From: Avena insularis
Taxonomy: Eukaryota > Streptophyta > Magnoliopsida > Poales > Poaceae
Direction of reading: 5' to 3'
NCBI GenBank assembly: GCA_023614405.1
Contig: CM042694.1
Coordinates: 352,674,010 to 352,738,009 of the forward strand
DNA: 64,000 nucleotides
Made by a program: the position numbers and the translations under genes. The notes under the pieces are model-generated. The model was not told where the DNA came from, searched no databases, and saw only the letters and a program-made list of their open reading frames with translations. The stretch's first letter is position 1. Each line of letters opens with the position of its first letter. Positions 33,346 to 44,900 of this stretch are shown one piece after another.

Positions 33346-35104
33346 AGACATTGCATCACCAAGCCCTTGCAGAAGAAGAAAATTGGGGAGCACCCCCAAA
33401 AATAGGTGCTCCCCGGCATCAAGGATCACATGTCTGACTCCTCACTATTTGCTGAACCGGGATATCCTGACTCGAGGCCCCAGATAGCACCAGGCACGCC
33501 CCTAAGAAACTCAGGTGTCCCACAAGATCACCAATTTCTCATCAACGGTGTTGGGAATGGTACTTAACCCGAACTGGATCCACCCCAAGAAGCTGAAATG
33601 GTGAGGGTCCTACGATAGGAGGTTGTAAGTTCCCCTTGCTTCGCAAGATGTTAAGACACAAGGGCCACATCGTGCGAAGGTGTTTGCTACATCCTCTGAT
33701 AGATACGACGGACCGCGTTCACCGAACAAGGGGACCAGAAGACTAAATCTCGAAGGGCCACCCCCGCTAGGGGATCCCCTCAACCGTAAGTCCTCGACTT
33801 TTGTTGAGCACTAATGGAACCATCACGAAAACAAGTAGCAGCTACATGTCCACCCCCCCCCCTTACCCGCATGAGCCGATGAGGGTGCATAGGTGATATG
33901 GTCGTTTGCAAGGGGTAGGACCTCAGGCGGGTAGCATACCTCTCCCCAGAAACCAGACGTGGTCCGCCCGGGATAAGAGAAGGGAGATATTTGCCTTGGG
34001 ACTCCAGAAAAGGCGTCACGACCTGGCTCCAGCTGGGGAGAAGATGGAAGGTTAGGTTTATCATGAATAAACTCCTAGCGTCATGACCTTTGGTCACTAC
34101 GCAAAAGCGTATCCGGACTTACCCGCGTTTGGACTCACGCTACGGGTGAAAGCCCCTCGTGAGTAGACTACTTGGGGGTTGTCCCCCTCGTAATGAAAAG
34201 CCTTGTGCGCCGGCTAGGTTCCATAGCACGGGAAGTGTATCTAGTAGCAATACCCGTGGATGAATACAGATGAGCTGATCTTTCGTGCACTCATCTTGGT
34301 TATCGTTCATCCAGGTTGTTTCATTAACCAAGAGTCGCATTTGGATCAGTCGCGTGTTTTTCTTAGCATCCCTGGATGGGGTGTAAATCAAACTTGAAGC
34401 TTGCCAACCTCTTCCTTGAAGGGAACCGGGAGGTACCCCCGCCTAAGCCATGGCTTAGGCAAGGGGGCTGATCAGCAACTTCTACCTCGACCATAGAAAG
34501 ATAATTCATTCTTAGAGCAAGTTTCCTGGGCACCGGCTGCTTGAGCCTAAAATCTGCCCGTAAAGAATCAATGTTTCTCAGGCCCCTACAGGGGAGGTCC
34601 TATCTAGGGAATACCATCAGATGGTGACACTCACCCCTTATGTCACCCTTATAAGCTTCTCTTCCCCCGCTTGAGGAGGGGAGATTTACTGCATAGGGAA
34701 GCTATGAAGATTCACGACTAGAGGCTATGACGCGAGTCGTTGTCCCAAGGGTCGGTGACTACCCTGAACTGAAACTCCGTGCCCCTGTGGAAGCCATCGA
34801 AGACCCTGACCGAAAACTTGTCGCGCCCGTCGAAGGAAAATAAGACGAGATATCCGAGTTCGAGGTGATGGGAGGACGCAAAGTGTCCCCAGCCTCACCC
34901 AAAGTACAACCACCTGCCTGCACCAGGAAAGATCTTCACTGGTGCCCATTCGCGGTAGCATCTCTCAGACACCATTGACAAACTTCTAGGGAAGATACCT
35001 CCGAAGGCCTTAGAGACCGCCATAGGGAGTTCCAAAACTCCCTCGGGACCGCGAACCAGCATCGTCGTCGGATTGATGACAAGTACGCCCACTATGGGGC
35101 AAGT
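33346..35104. other. Unassigned degenerate repeat-like sequence
   Basis: No supportable gene is present in these 1.76 kb. Open frames on the - strand (33780-34097, 34895-35122) show no motif. The sequence has short G/C homopolymers (CCCCCCCCC near 33853) and a perfect 20-bp palindrome at 34441-34460. It is probably transposon-derived noncoding DNA. The right limit is the point where homology with GYP-A gag begins. Confidence 0.45.
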
Positions 35105-37855
35105 GACCTTGTCGCATTTCAAACGATGACACAGTAAACCAATTGGGAGTGCTGCAATGAAAGCTTCAATCGCAGTTTGATCATTTACCCCTTCGCGGGA
35201 GTTCTTTGTGTCGATCCATCATCCGAGATAATCTTGGAAAGTTTCTTCGGCCTTCTAGGTGCAACACTACAGGTCTCCGACCGAACAGGGCCTCCAATAT
35301 GTGCCTTCGAAATTCCGAAAGAACGTGCTTTGCATGTCATACCAGTTATGGATGGTGTTTTCTGGAAGTTCATTGAGCCATGACGTGCCATCTTCCGCAG
35401 CATGAGTGGGAGATATCGGGCCGCGACCAGGCTATTTCCGTCTTTGGCGATGCAGCAAGCTTGGAAAAAATCCCGGAGCCATGTATCTGGCCGAGCTACA
35501 CTGTCGTAGGGATAAATGTGTCTTGAGATGGCGAATCCTTCTGGAAACCTTGTTTCTCGAATGCACGGTCCGAAGCATTTTGGACCCACGTAGACGTTAT
35601 CTGACTCGTAGCACCATGCCTCTATGTTGGAGTTGATCCTGTGTCACGCGTCACTTGGTGACAGTGAACGCCGTCTTGGTTGTTCGTTGTGGCTGTGGTG
35701 CCTTGGAGCCAGACTTCTGCTTCTGCCACCACCTCCCCCTCCACGACGCCCTCCTTGAGAGCCGTTATGGTGGCTGCTTGGTGGAGAGGGTGGTTTAGGT
35801 GGATCGTTTCCGGCTGATCGCCGGCCTCCATCTAGAGCATCATTATTTTGGTTCCGGGGAGGGTCTTCATTGTGACGAGCCCCCTGCCAGCTTGACTCGG
35901 CATGGTGTCCATCGTTCCTTCGTCTGTCATTCCCACCGTGATGGGGTTCAGCCAGACGGCTTGCATGCCTAGGAGGTAGCATCCTTTAACGGTCCTCCTC
36001 CCGGCATTTCTCTTTGTCGTCTTCCCTACGATTGTTTGACTCTCGCCGGGGAGGGTGTCTCGGAGCTAGTGCTGCAACCGCGTCTCGCTCTACGGCTGGA
36101 GCAACATTGCTCCAGTCATGTGCAGTTCTGTGTCGTTGCCCTGAAGATCCGGTTCTTGAGTAGTTATGTTCCCGACGGTCAGAACGGTATTGTTGTTCCG
36201 GAACCCGTTGGGGCCTAATATCATCCCAGGACGGATCCGTGCGACATTGGTCAGATTGAGAGACCGGTTTTCCACTTCCATATTTCGCGACCTTCTGTTG
36301 TTCCAGACCCTTGGTGAGCAGCTTTACGCCCAACCGGATCTAATATGGGTTTGGATTGTTCGCCAGGATATCTCGAGTCATGGTAGTGTTTTGCACTGGT
36401 GTTGGGTACACTAGATCTCCCTTGCTGTAGAGCCGAGGTGCTCTTGGGTCTCCCTCAAAGAGGACTTTGTGGACTTCCGGAAACTTGTTGGATCACACGT
36501 GGCCTTTCTGGGTCTTCTGATGTTGCAGAGAGATGAACTTTTTTGTAGTAGCTATGTGCTTCTTCTCTTCCTTGATGTTGTTGGCCTCATCGAGGAGTAC
36601 TTGGCGGCGCGCTTCTAGGGCCTGGGCCTTTCTTCCAATTCTGCAGGTGTAAGTTCTGCAATTGTAGGGATAGGTATAGTTAACACAGCATCAATGAGTT
36701 TACGGGCACCAGCGGTCACCACGTGTCCATCCACCAGAGTTTCTTTGCACTAGTCTGGGATTAAACTTCATCCAAGTCTTCTTCGTATTCTTCGGCAACC
36801 ACTTCCTCCGCTGGAGGATCTTTTGCCAGAGTCTTGTTCTTCTTGTTCCTCTTCCTTGCCATCTTGGCAGCACCGGTAGCAAAGACGGCTTTGGGTCTGT
36901 TTCCCAGAGTCAAGCTCTGGTCAGTACTTTCGGACATCTAGATGTCGGGATTGTCTCCGAGATCCATGTCATCCTGCGCTTTGGGAGAGTTTTCTCTAGA
37001 TCCTTCGTCCATGGCTTCTCCTTCTTCTGCATCTTTGGAGTTGATCTCCTCTTCATATTCTGCGGAGAACTTTCAGAAATCCGCTGACGTCATGGAATCA
37101 TCTGAAGATGCCGGTAAGTCGGTGTTTGTTTCGATCGCCTCCAGCACTGAGTCTTTGTTGTCTCCAGCATCGGCAGAGCCGGATACGGATCCAACATATC
37201 TGATGAAGTGTGATGTGTGCGTCCTGAGGTAGTTGCGGCTTTCTTCGTGGGCTTCCTCGAAAATTCTGATGGTTTCGAGAACCTCATCCACGCTTGTGTC
37301 TTTCATCATCATGCGCCTCAATGTATTCCTCAGGAAAGGTTGGTCTGCTCCGGCATTGGAAGAGCCGGAACCAGAGTTGTTGACTTGCTCCTCCTAGATT
37401 TCGACCTCAGCGGGCAGGCTGATCTGGGATTCAACCTCGCTAGGGAGATCCACTCCAGACTCGATTTGCACCGCAAGATCTGCTTCAGGCTCAGTTTTCT
37501 CCACTATCTCCGCAACAGGTGCGGGCTAGGTGGGATCAGAGTTTTCCGGGATCCGGAACTCCACCGCCTCCATGGATAGAGGGGATCCAGAAACTTCTTC
37601 TGCCTCTATCATCACCGCTGGGGTGGGTGGGGCAGGTTCAGTGAAACCGATGTAAACATCAATCTCGCTAAAGGACATGATGGTGTAGGCAGTCATGGCC
37701 TCCCTAGCCGGAATCCAAGTCTCGTAGATAACAATGAGAGGGGGGCATGTTCGTCTGCGGTACCAAAATTCGCAGGCCAGCGCATGGCGATACCTAAGTT
37801 GCCTGAAATTACCGTGTTTCGAAAAGTTGGGCCGCCAACTACTGAGAGGGGCCAT
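35105..37855 (-). pseudogene. gag: GAG-I: inverted gag pseudogene of the GYP-A family
   Basis: Reading right to left, frame 37855-37073 gives an acidic N-terminal region with TAG stops near 37523 and 37394, but otherwise one frame: SVDEVLETIRIFEEAHEESR and a Ser/Asp-rich tract. After a TAG-containing linker the segment 36750-35105 matches the first 1.66 kb of the window in inverted orientation, including an R-D-rich region (36333-35986), a Gly/Arg tract and the capsid frame 35589-35185 with MARHGSMNFQKTPSITGMT. Homology stops at CDKVT near 35105, so protease and Pol are missing. This copy supplies the Gag N-terminus that is outside the window for GYP-A. Confidence 0.8.
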
Positions 37856-38240
37856 TTTGAGGCAAACTCATCTCACCCCTGCCAAATTCAAACATTCTGT
37901 TAAAGCGCCCCGTGAAGTAGATGGTCGGGACCCTCATGTCGGTCATCTGTCCGTGATGCAAGCGCAAACGCGGAAACCTCTTAGGCAAATCGAGCAGCTA
38001 AGTGGATTGGATGCGTTGACCAATTTCACAAATCCATTCCCAGCTTTCCCCTAGCACCGGCAGCGTCGGAATCCACCCTCCAGGCAGGACGATCCCTTCG
38101 GACATTTGACTTCTAGGGCCAATTGCTGGGCCCAATTGCTGCGCCCAGTCGTTGATCCTGAGCTCCAATGGCGCATGTCATAGCCGCTGTTGTGAGGCTC
38201 TAGCCCGCCTCCGCCCCCAATGAGCCGAGCAGTTCGGAGG
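37856..38240. other. Unassigned sequence upstream of GAG-I
   Basis: No gene is supported. A possible primer-site relic (TTGGCGGCCCAAC on the - strand near 37825) just inside GAG-I hints that an LTR once lay here, but no clear LTR could be recognised. The right end precedes the first exon of the 38241 pseudogene. Confidence 0.35.
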
Positions 38241-39137
38241 ATGGCAGATCCTACTATCAAGGAAGAAGAAGTTCTGGCTACAAGCGGGTGAGCTACTCTT
38301 CTCTTTGTTATTCGCACTAATTATAACTGCTAGCTGGCTACTAAACCTCAAATTTTTTGTTAGCCCAACACTGACAAACATATTTTGTCCATAGTTTTCT
38401 GTCAAGTGGGATCTGCGCAGACCCCCCTTACCTGGTTACGGTAGTCCTCTACAGGTACGCCTCTAAGGGCAAGTGGTATGGACACCATTGTTTCACGATG
38501 GAAGAAGCGTCTGCGCAGATCTGCACTATATATGGTATGGTTGCTGCTCTGCGTAATCATGTTGAATTATGGCCAAATAGACTGCAAAGTTCAGCTTCAT
38601 GGATGAACGTGGCATCATGGTTCCTATAACGTGTGAGAGTCAGCTAATTGGGTTGATGAAAAGGTATGCTTCGGCTGCCATGTTTGAGCTGAAATGTGAT
38701 GTACTGGATGTGGAAGCTGCTGCAACTAGGAGTCGCCCTTCTATTTTTGGACAGGGTGGTTTCTCGAACCCAATTAGCTCCTGGTAAGCAAAGGTCGCTT
38801 GGGGTTCGCATGTTTGTGCTGAATTCTAATTTTTGTTTTATTTACTCTGTAGATATTGGGCAGTTATGCAACAGTCTTGTTTATTTGACAGGAAGCGCCG
38901 CAAAGTTAGAAACATGACTGTCGAATTGATCATTTTGCTGCTCAAGAAATTAAAAACGAGTGGAAAGATGATGCTGGACACGATTCTGGTGCCCATTGTC
39001 CCGGCGATGCAGAGTACGTGAAGCTAAGAAAATTGGCACCGAGGAAGAGGAAGAAGGAAGGAAATGAAGAAGCCAGTGGACGTGAAGGCTTGGCACCCAG
39101 GCTGCGGAAGAAGGCTGCTGGCAATGAAGATGCATAG
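38241..39137 (+). pseudogene. Split gene-like pseudogene of unknown function
   Basis: Exon 1 (38241-38287) starts ATG and encodes MADPTIKEEEVLATS. A GT-AG intron (38288-38394) joins in phase to an exon reading GICADPPYLVTVVLYRYA and WYGHHCFTMEEASAQI. Near 38590 a 1-bp shift moves to the frame FMDERGIMVPITCESQLIGL (to about 38787). A likely second intron (donor near 38784, acceptor near 38853) leads to IGQLCNSLVYLTG. The last open stretch has HCPGDAEYVKLRK and a Lys/Arg-rich basic tail, ending with TAG at 39135-39137. I do not recognise the family. The exon-intron form resembles a plant gene or a transposon-borne gene rather than a retrotransposon. The frameshift indicates a pseudogene. Confidence 0.5.
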
Positions 39138-39710
39138 TAATGTGTTGAACTTGAACCTATATATGTAATTCTGTTAAATTCTGGATCTCTGTGTGTGGCA
39201 CGTTACTGGGCGAAACAATCTACCCACGTTCTCTGAGTAAAATATACCATGACTTAGGGTTTGGAAACGCTCGAGTCAGTAGTTGAATCTAAAATTGTGA
39301 TTGTACCACTGCTATCTGAAAACAATGATCCACCGGTTCCACAATTGCTGAGGGGCAAGAGGTCTCCAAATACGACGAAATGTAAGTGGCACAGAAATAA
39401 ATTATTTAAGCTGCCACACTACACGAAGCAGCAACTTATTTCAGATGCTGCACAACGACATGGCAACATAAACAGCAATGTCCTCACCGATAATGCCCAG
39501 ATGAGGAGGAAATCGATACCACTTTCTGGCCTAATCTTGAGCCCATCTATCTCACCGCCTCTCTGCTCCTGCATCCCCTGCATTTGGCGAAGCTCCCGGA
39601 TCTCCAGTAACCGGGTGTACGTGCTTCCACTTTATAAATTGTGGTTGTGCCATTTGCATGCGGCACAATCCACGTTGATTACGTTTAAACAAACCACCAA
39701 TGTTAGAATA
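39138..39710. other. Intergenic stretch, no supported gene
   Basis: A 151-codon frame on the + strand (39261-39716) has no recognisable motif and a composition close to random, so it is not called. No repeat or RNA gene was seen. Confidence 0.4.
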
Positions 39711-39740
39711 CACTAGTAGAAAAGGTGTCTTTGGTTCATG
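39711..39740 (+). mobile_element. CACTA-like transposon terminus
   Basis: CACTAGTAGAAAAGGTGTC has the standard start of grass CACTA (En/Spm) terminal inverted repeats, CACTA followed by TAGAAAA. If this is a left end, the element extends to the right and would include the two - strand pseudogenes. I found no matching inverted end (TTTTCTACTAGTG or similar) within the window, so the element is either truncated or its other end is beyond ARRAY-J. Confidence 0.55.
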
Positions 39741-39913
39741 GTCACGCTCCCAATCCGGGACAGAGATCTAAATCGAGGCAGAAATTGATCTAAATCACAA
39801 ATCCTTCCACAAATTAATCGAGAGAGAGAGATCTAAATCGAGGCATTTCAGTACTTCAACCACAAATTCTTCTAAACAAAGGTGAGATTTCACATCCTAC
39901 ATTAATTTAACCA

Positions 39914-40413
39914 CTAGTCAACAATTTCACTTCCGCTGCCACTGTCCTCCGAGCCGCTGGCTTCCTCGTCGCTGTCAGACGGAACCTCCATGATGTCCAC
40001 ATTGTTCGCGAGACGAAGCACCTCTTCGCGGCGAGCGGCGATGATGACGGTGTACTTGGTCTATCTAGGGAGGGACCAGAACCTCTCCCGCCCTTCTCGG
40101 TTGCGGAGATCCCGGTGCACCACGCACCCATCAATGATGCAGTTGCCAATCTTGGCCTTCCGCTCCTTCTTGAACAGCGCCGGCCAGTACGGGTTGGCCG
40201 CCGTGTACCGGGCAGCGCCCTCTTCCACGCGGGCATCTGGCAGCGGCACTCCACGATTTCGCTCTCCATCTTGGCTCGGCCAGGGAGCGGAGCCACCGGT
40301 ACCCCCGCAGAGCTGATGCGCCATCCGTTAGGCACCGTCGCGGCTGGCGGCGCGAGGATGTCGAAGTTCACGAACATCACCACCTTGTAGAAGTTCAGAT
40401 CGGGCATCTCCAT
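39914..40413 (-). pseudogene. Grass-repeat ORF pseudogene, start MEMPDLNFYKVV
   Basis: The - strand starts ATG at 40413 with MEMPDLNFYKVVMFVNFD and PNGWRISSAGVPVAPLPG, an N-terminal pattern I associate with multicopy, probably transposon-linked, grass proteins of unknown role. A frameshift near 40240 moves to a frame with AANPYWPALFKKERKAKI and VVHRDLRNREGRERFW. TAG near 40059-40061 interrupts it, and the same frame continues with TKYTVIIAARREEVL and an acidic Ser-rich tail to TAG at 39914-39916. Without these two lesions it would be about 165 residues. It lies head-to-tail with the GRF pseudogene, 314 bp away. Confidence 0.5.
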
Positions 40414-40726
40414 GGCAGCGCGGTGGATATTGGAGCGGGAGCGAGGGGATGGACGATGAAGCGACAGAACGGTGGAGATTGGAGAGGACAAGGGGATGGA
40501 CGACGAAGCGACGCGCTGTGGCGCCTCCTATTTGTACACGAGGACGACGAAGCGATGGGCGGAATATCCAAGGGGCATTGGTCAGACAAAAGAAGTAATG
40601 CGGGGTTAGACTAATGGGAGAGCAATTGTTTTCCTCCCTGGACTCCAGGGCTAATAGTTCAGACCGCTTGGTCAACAAGTACAACTATTACAACTTAAAA
40701 AGACATGGAGCTTAAGCTAAATAGAA

Positions 40727-41521
40727 CTAGTTATCACACATCTCCTTGATCTTCCTAATCTTAGCCCGATGCGCATCTTCCTGCGAGAGCAAGGATCGAA
40801 TCATCTGCTCCTTCCTTTTACCATCTTCCTTGCACAGCTTCAATTGTTTCTCTGCATTTTTCCTCATGCACTTGTCAATACTCGTAGTTGTGAACTGCAG
40901 GAGTTTGGCTTGGTGGAGATCATTCCTTGCTTGAGACAGTTCTTGCTCTGCTTTAGCCTTCAGGTCCAACACCGCGTCCCTCTCCTTCCCGACTTTGCTA
41001 ACCTTGTCTTGCACCCACCTGAGATCTCGCTTATGCTTGGTCATGTCAACTGGTTCCCATAGCTTCATCTCAACACTATCAAGAAGTGAGCTGAATACGG
41101 ATTCTTTCAACTCAACAGTCATTTCCCATAGTTTGTCCAGCGTTTTCTGCATCGATTTGGGCCACTCTAGATCTACTCATTTGACAACACCGCAACTTCC
41201 GCCTTGCATCATTGCATGATGTCCTTGACACCGTAGAAACCTCCTTCCTGCGTTTCGTCCTTCGAACGCTACAAATTTAGCGGGCACATATCCATGTTTA
41301 CATAGGAGAGGACTGTCTTCATCCGCTAAACCGTGATAGTCGGAGTCATACATCGTCTGGTTGTCCTAACACATCATACGCGCATGAGTAAATAGATTAG
41401 ATATAGCTCAAAAAATAGATAACTGGCCACAGATGATAGAAATAGAGATGATACGACTCACATCGAAATCACCGTCCCTGTCGTCACGACGCGTTTCCTT
41501 GCTGTCTCCCCTTGAACCCAT
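40727..41521 (-). pseudogene. GRF-type zinc-finger / coiled-coil gene with one internal TGA
   Basis: On the - strand exon 1 (41521-41462) encodes 20 residues starting MGSRGDSKETRRDD. A 96-bp GT-AG intron (41461-41366) joins in phase to exon 2 (41365-40727). Exon 2 begins DNQTMYDSDYHG and shows a GRF zinc-finger pattern: CKHGYVPAKF, then NAGRRFLRC, then GGSCGVVK. A TGA at 41177-41179 replaces the expected Trp codon in VVKWVDLEWP. The rest, MQKTLDKLWEM onward, is a long Glu/Lys/Leu coiled coil ending KIKEMCDN with TAG at 40727-40729. GRF fingers bind nucleic acid in other proteins; in grasses such genes are multicopy and may be transposon-borne. The single lesion suggests recent loss or a sequencing difference. 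Confidence 0.78.
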
Positions 41522-41911
41522 GGCGAGAGGGGAGGGGGAGGCTGGCGGAGAGGGGATTGGGATGGAGGCGCCATTGGCTTGCGGCTACGGCAGGATGGGA
41601 GTGAAGTGGGGAAAGTGGTTTCGAGGGTAAGGAAGAGAATTACAGGGAGGAAGAGAAGTAATGGGGACGTGACACTGGGATGTGGCCCACTGAACTCGTG
41701 AGACGTGACACTCGCAATAGGGGAGCGCCCAGTGTTACCAGTTTGTCGAGAGCAAGCATGGCCAATCATGCCGCAGAACATCCTACTCGCGGATCACTCT
41801 CACGAAGACCATCCCAATCGTCCAAGTGCCTCGATCGAACGGTATTTAACAATCGTCAAGCAGAACAACTGTGTTAGGGCATGCCTTCTAGAAGACTCGG
41901 TCTAACGGCTA
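41522..41911. other. Upstream region of the GRF pseudogene, before the array
   Basis: About 390 bp between the GRF start codon and the first array unit. Frames here (41680-41905) show no motif. It would hold the promoter of the GRF gene on the - strand; no clear TATA box was seen. The array begins without a visible junction signature near 41912. Confidence 0.4.
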
Positions 41912-44900
41912 CCCATGAAATGACACTGGTGTATCCATGTGTGGTTTGTGAAAAGAACAGACATGCAATCACACTAGGTGGATCCATATGTGGTTTATGG
42001 AAGTAACAGATGCAATGACTCTAGATGTGATTCATGAAAAGAATAGACATGCAATGACACTGGTGGATCCATGTGTGGTTCATGAGAAGAACACACATCC
42101 AATGACATTGGTGGACTCTAGCTATGGTTCATGAAAAGAACAGACATGTAATGACACTAGTGGATCCATATGTGGTTTGTCTAGAGGAACACACATGCAA
42201 TGACACTAGGTGTGGTTCATGAAAGAACAGACATGCAATGACACTGGTCGATCCATGTGTGGTTTATGGAAGTAACAGACATGCAATGACTCTAGCTGTG
42301 ATTCATGAAAAGAACAGACATGCAATGACACTGGTGGATCCATGTGTGGATCATGAGAAGAACACATATCCAATAACACTGGTGGATCCTTATGTGGTTC
42401 ATGAAAAGAACGGACATGCAGTGACACTGGTGGATCCTTATGTGGTTTGTCTAGAGGAACACACATGCAATGACACTGGGTGTGGTTCATGAAAAGAATA
42501 GACATGCAATCACACTAGGTGGATCCATATGTGGTTTGTGAGAAGAACAGACATGCAATGACACTGGTGGATCCTTATGTGGTTCATGAAAAGAACTGAC
42601 ATGCAATGACACTGGGTGTGGTTCATGAAAAGAACAGACATGCAATGACACCGGTGGATCCATGTCTGGTTTATGGAAGTAACAGACATGCAATGACTCT
42701 AGTTGTGGTTCATGAAAAGAACACACATGCAATGACACTGGTGGATCCATGTGTGGTTCATGAGAAGAAAACATATCCAATGACACTGGTGGATCCTTAT
42801 GTGGTTTGTTTAGAAGAACACACATGCAATGAAACTGGGTGGATCCTTATGTGGTTTATGAAAAGAATAGACATGCAATGACACTGGCTGTGATTCATGA
42901 AAAGAACAGACATGCAATGACACTGGTGGATCCATATGTGGTTTGTCTAGAGGCACACATGCAATGACACTGGTGGATCCTTATGTGGTTCATGAAAAGA
43001 ACATACATGCAGTGACATCAATGGATCCTTATGTTGTTTGTCTAGAAGAACACATATGCAATGACACCGGGTGTGGTTCATGAAAAGAACAGACATGGAA
43101 TGACTTATGTGGTTTGTTTAGAAGAACACACATGCAATGAAACTGGGTGTGCTTCATGAAAAGAACACACATCCAATGACACTGGTGGATCCTTATGTGG
43201 TTCATGAAAAGAATAGACATGCAGTGACACTGGTGGATCCTTATGTGGTTTGTCTAGAGGAACACACATGCAATGACACTGGGTGTGGTTCAAGAAAAGA
43301 ACAGACATGCAATGACACTGGTGGATCCTTATGTGGTTTGTGAGAAGAATATACATGTAATGACACTGGTGGATCCTTATGTGGTTCCTGAAACGAACAC
43401 ACATGCAATGACACTGGGTGTGGTTCATGAAAAGAACAGACATGCAATGACACCAGTGGATCCTTGTGTGGTTTATGGAAGTAATAGACATGCAATGACG
43501 CTAGCTGTGGTTCATGAAAAGAACAGACATGCAATGACACCGGTGGATCCATGTGTGGTTCATGAGAAGAACACACATCCAATGACACTGGTGGATCCTT
43601 ATGTGGTTCATGAAAAGAACAGACATGCAGTGACACCGGTGGATCCTTATGTGGTTTGTCTAGAGGAACACACATGCAATGACACCGGGTGGGGTTCATG
43701 AAAAGAACAGAGATGCAATGACGTATGTGGTTTGTTTAGAAGAACACACATGCAATGACACTGGGTGTGGTTCATGAAAAGAACAGACATGCAATGACAC
43801 TGGTGGATCCTTATGTGGTCTGTCGAGAGGAACACACATGCAATGACACCGGGTGTGGTTCATGAAAAGAACAGACATGCAATGACTTATGTGGTTTGTT
43901 TAGAAGAACACACATGCAATGACACTGGTGTGGTTCATGAAAAGAACAGACATACAATGACACTGGTGGATCCTTATGTGGTTTCTTTAGAGGAACAGAC
44001 ATGCAATGCCACTGGTGGATCCATGTGTGGTTCATGAAAAGAACACACATCCAATGACACTAGTGGATCCTTATGTGGTTCATGAAAAGAACAGACATGC
44101 AATGACACTGGTGGATCCTTATGTGGTTTGTCTAGAGGAACACACATACAATAACACTGGGTGTGGTTCATGAAAAGAACAGACATGCAATGACAGTGGT
44201 AGATCCTTATGTGGTTTGTGAGAAGAACGGACATGCAATGACACTGGTGGATCCTTATGTGGTTCATGAAAAGAACTAACATGCAATGACAGTGGGTGTG
44301 GTTCATGAAAAGAACACACATCCAATGACACAGGTGGATCCTTATGTGGTTCATGAAAAGAACATACATGTAGTGACACCGGTGGATCCTTATGTGGTTT
44401 GTCTAGAGGAACACACATGCAATGACACTGGGTGTGGTTCATGAAAACAACAGACATGCAATGACACTGGTGGATCCTTATGTGGTTTGTGAGAACAACA
44501 GACATGCAATGACACCGGTGGATCCTTGTGTGGTTCATGAAAAGAACTAAAATGCAATGACACTGGATGTGGTTCATGAAAATAAATGACATGCAATGAC
44601 ACTGGGTGTGGTTCATGAAAAGGACAGACAGGCAATAACACTGATAGATCCATGTGTGGTTCATGGAAGTAATAGACATGCAATGACTCTAGCTGTGGTT
44701 CATGAAAAGAACAGACATGCAATGACACTGGTGGATCCATGTGTGGTTCATCAGAATAACACACATCCAATGACATTGGTGGATCCTTATGTGGTTTGTT
44801 TAGAAGAACACACATGCAAGGACACTAGGTGGATCCTTATGTGGTTTGTGAAAAGAACATACATGCAATGACACTGGATGTGGTTCATGAAAAGAACTGA

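Noticed and set aside
39261..39716. 151-codon + strand frame
   Set aside because: No motif, no intron signals, and it runs into the CACTA-like end.
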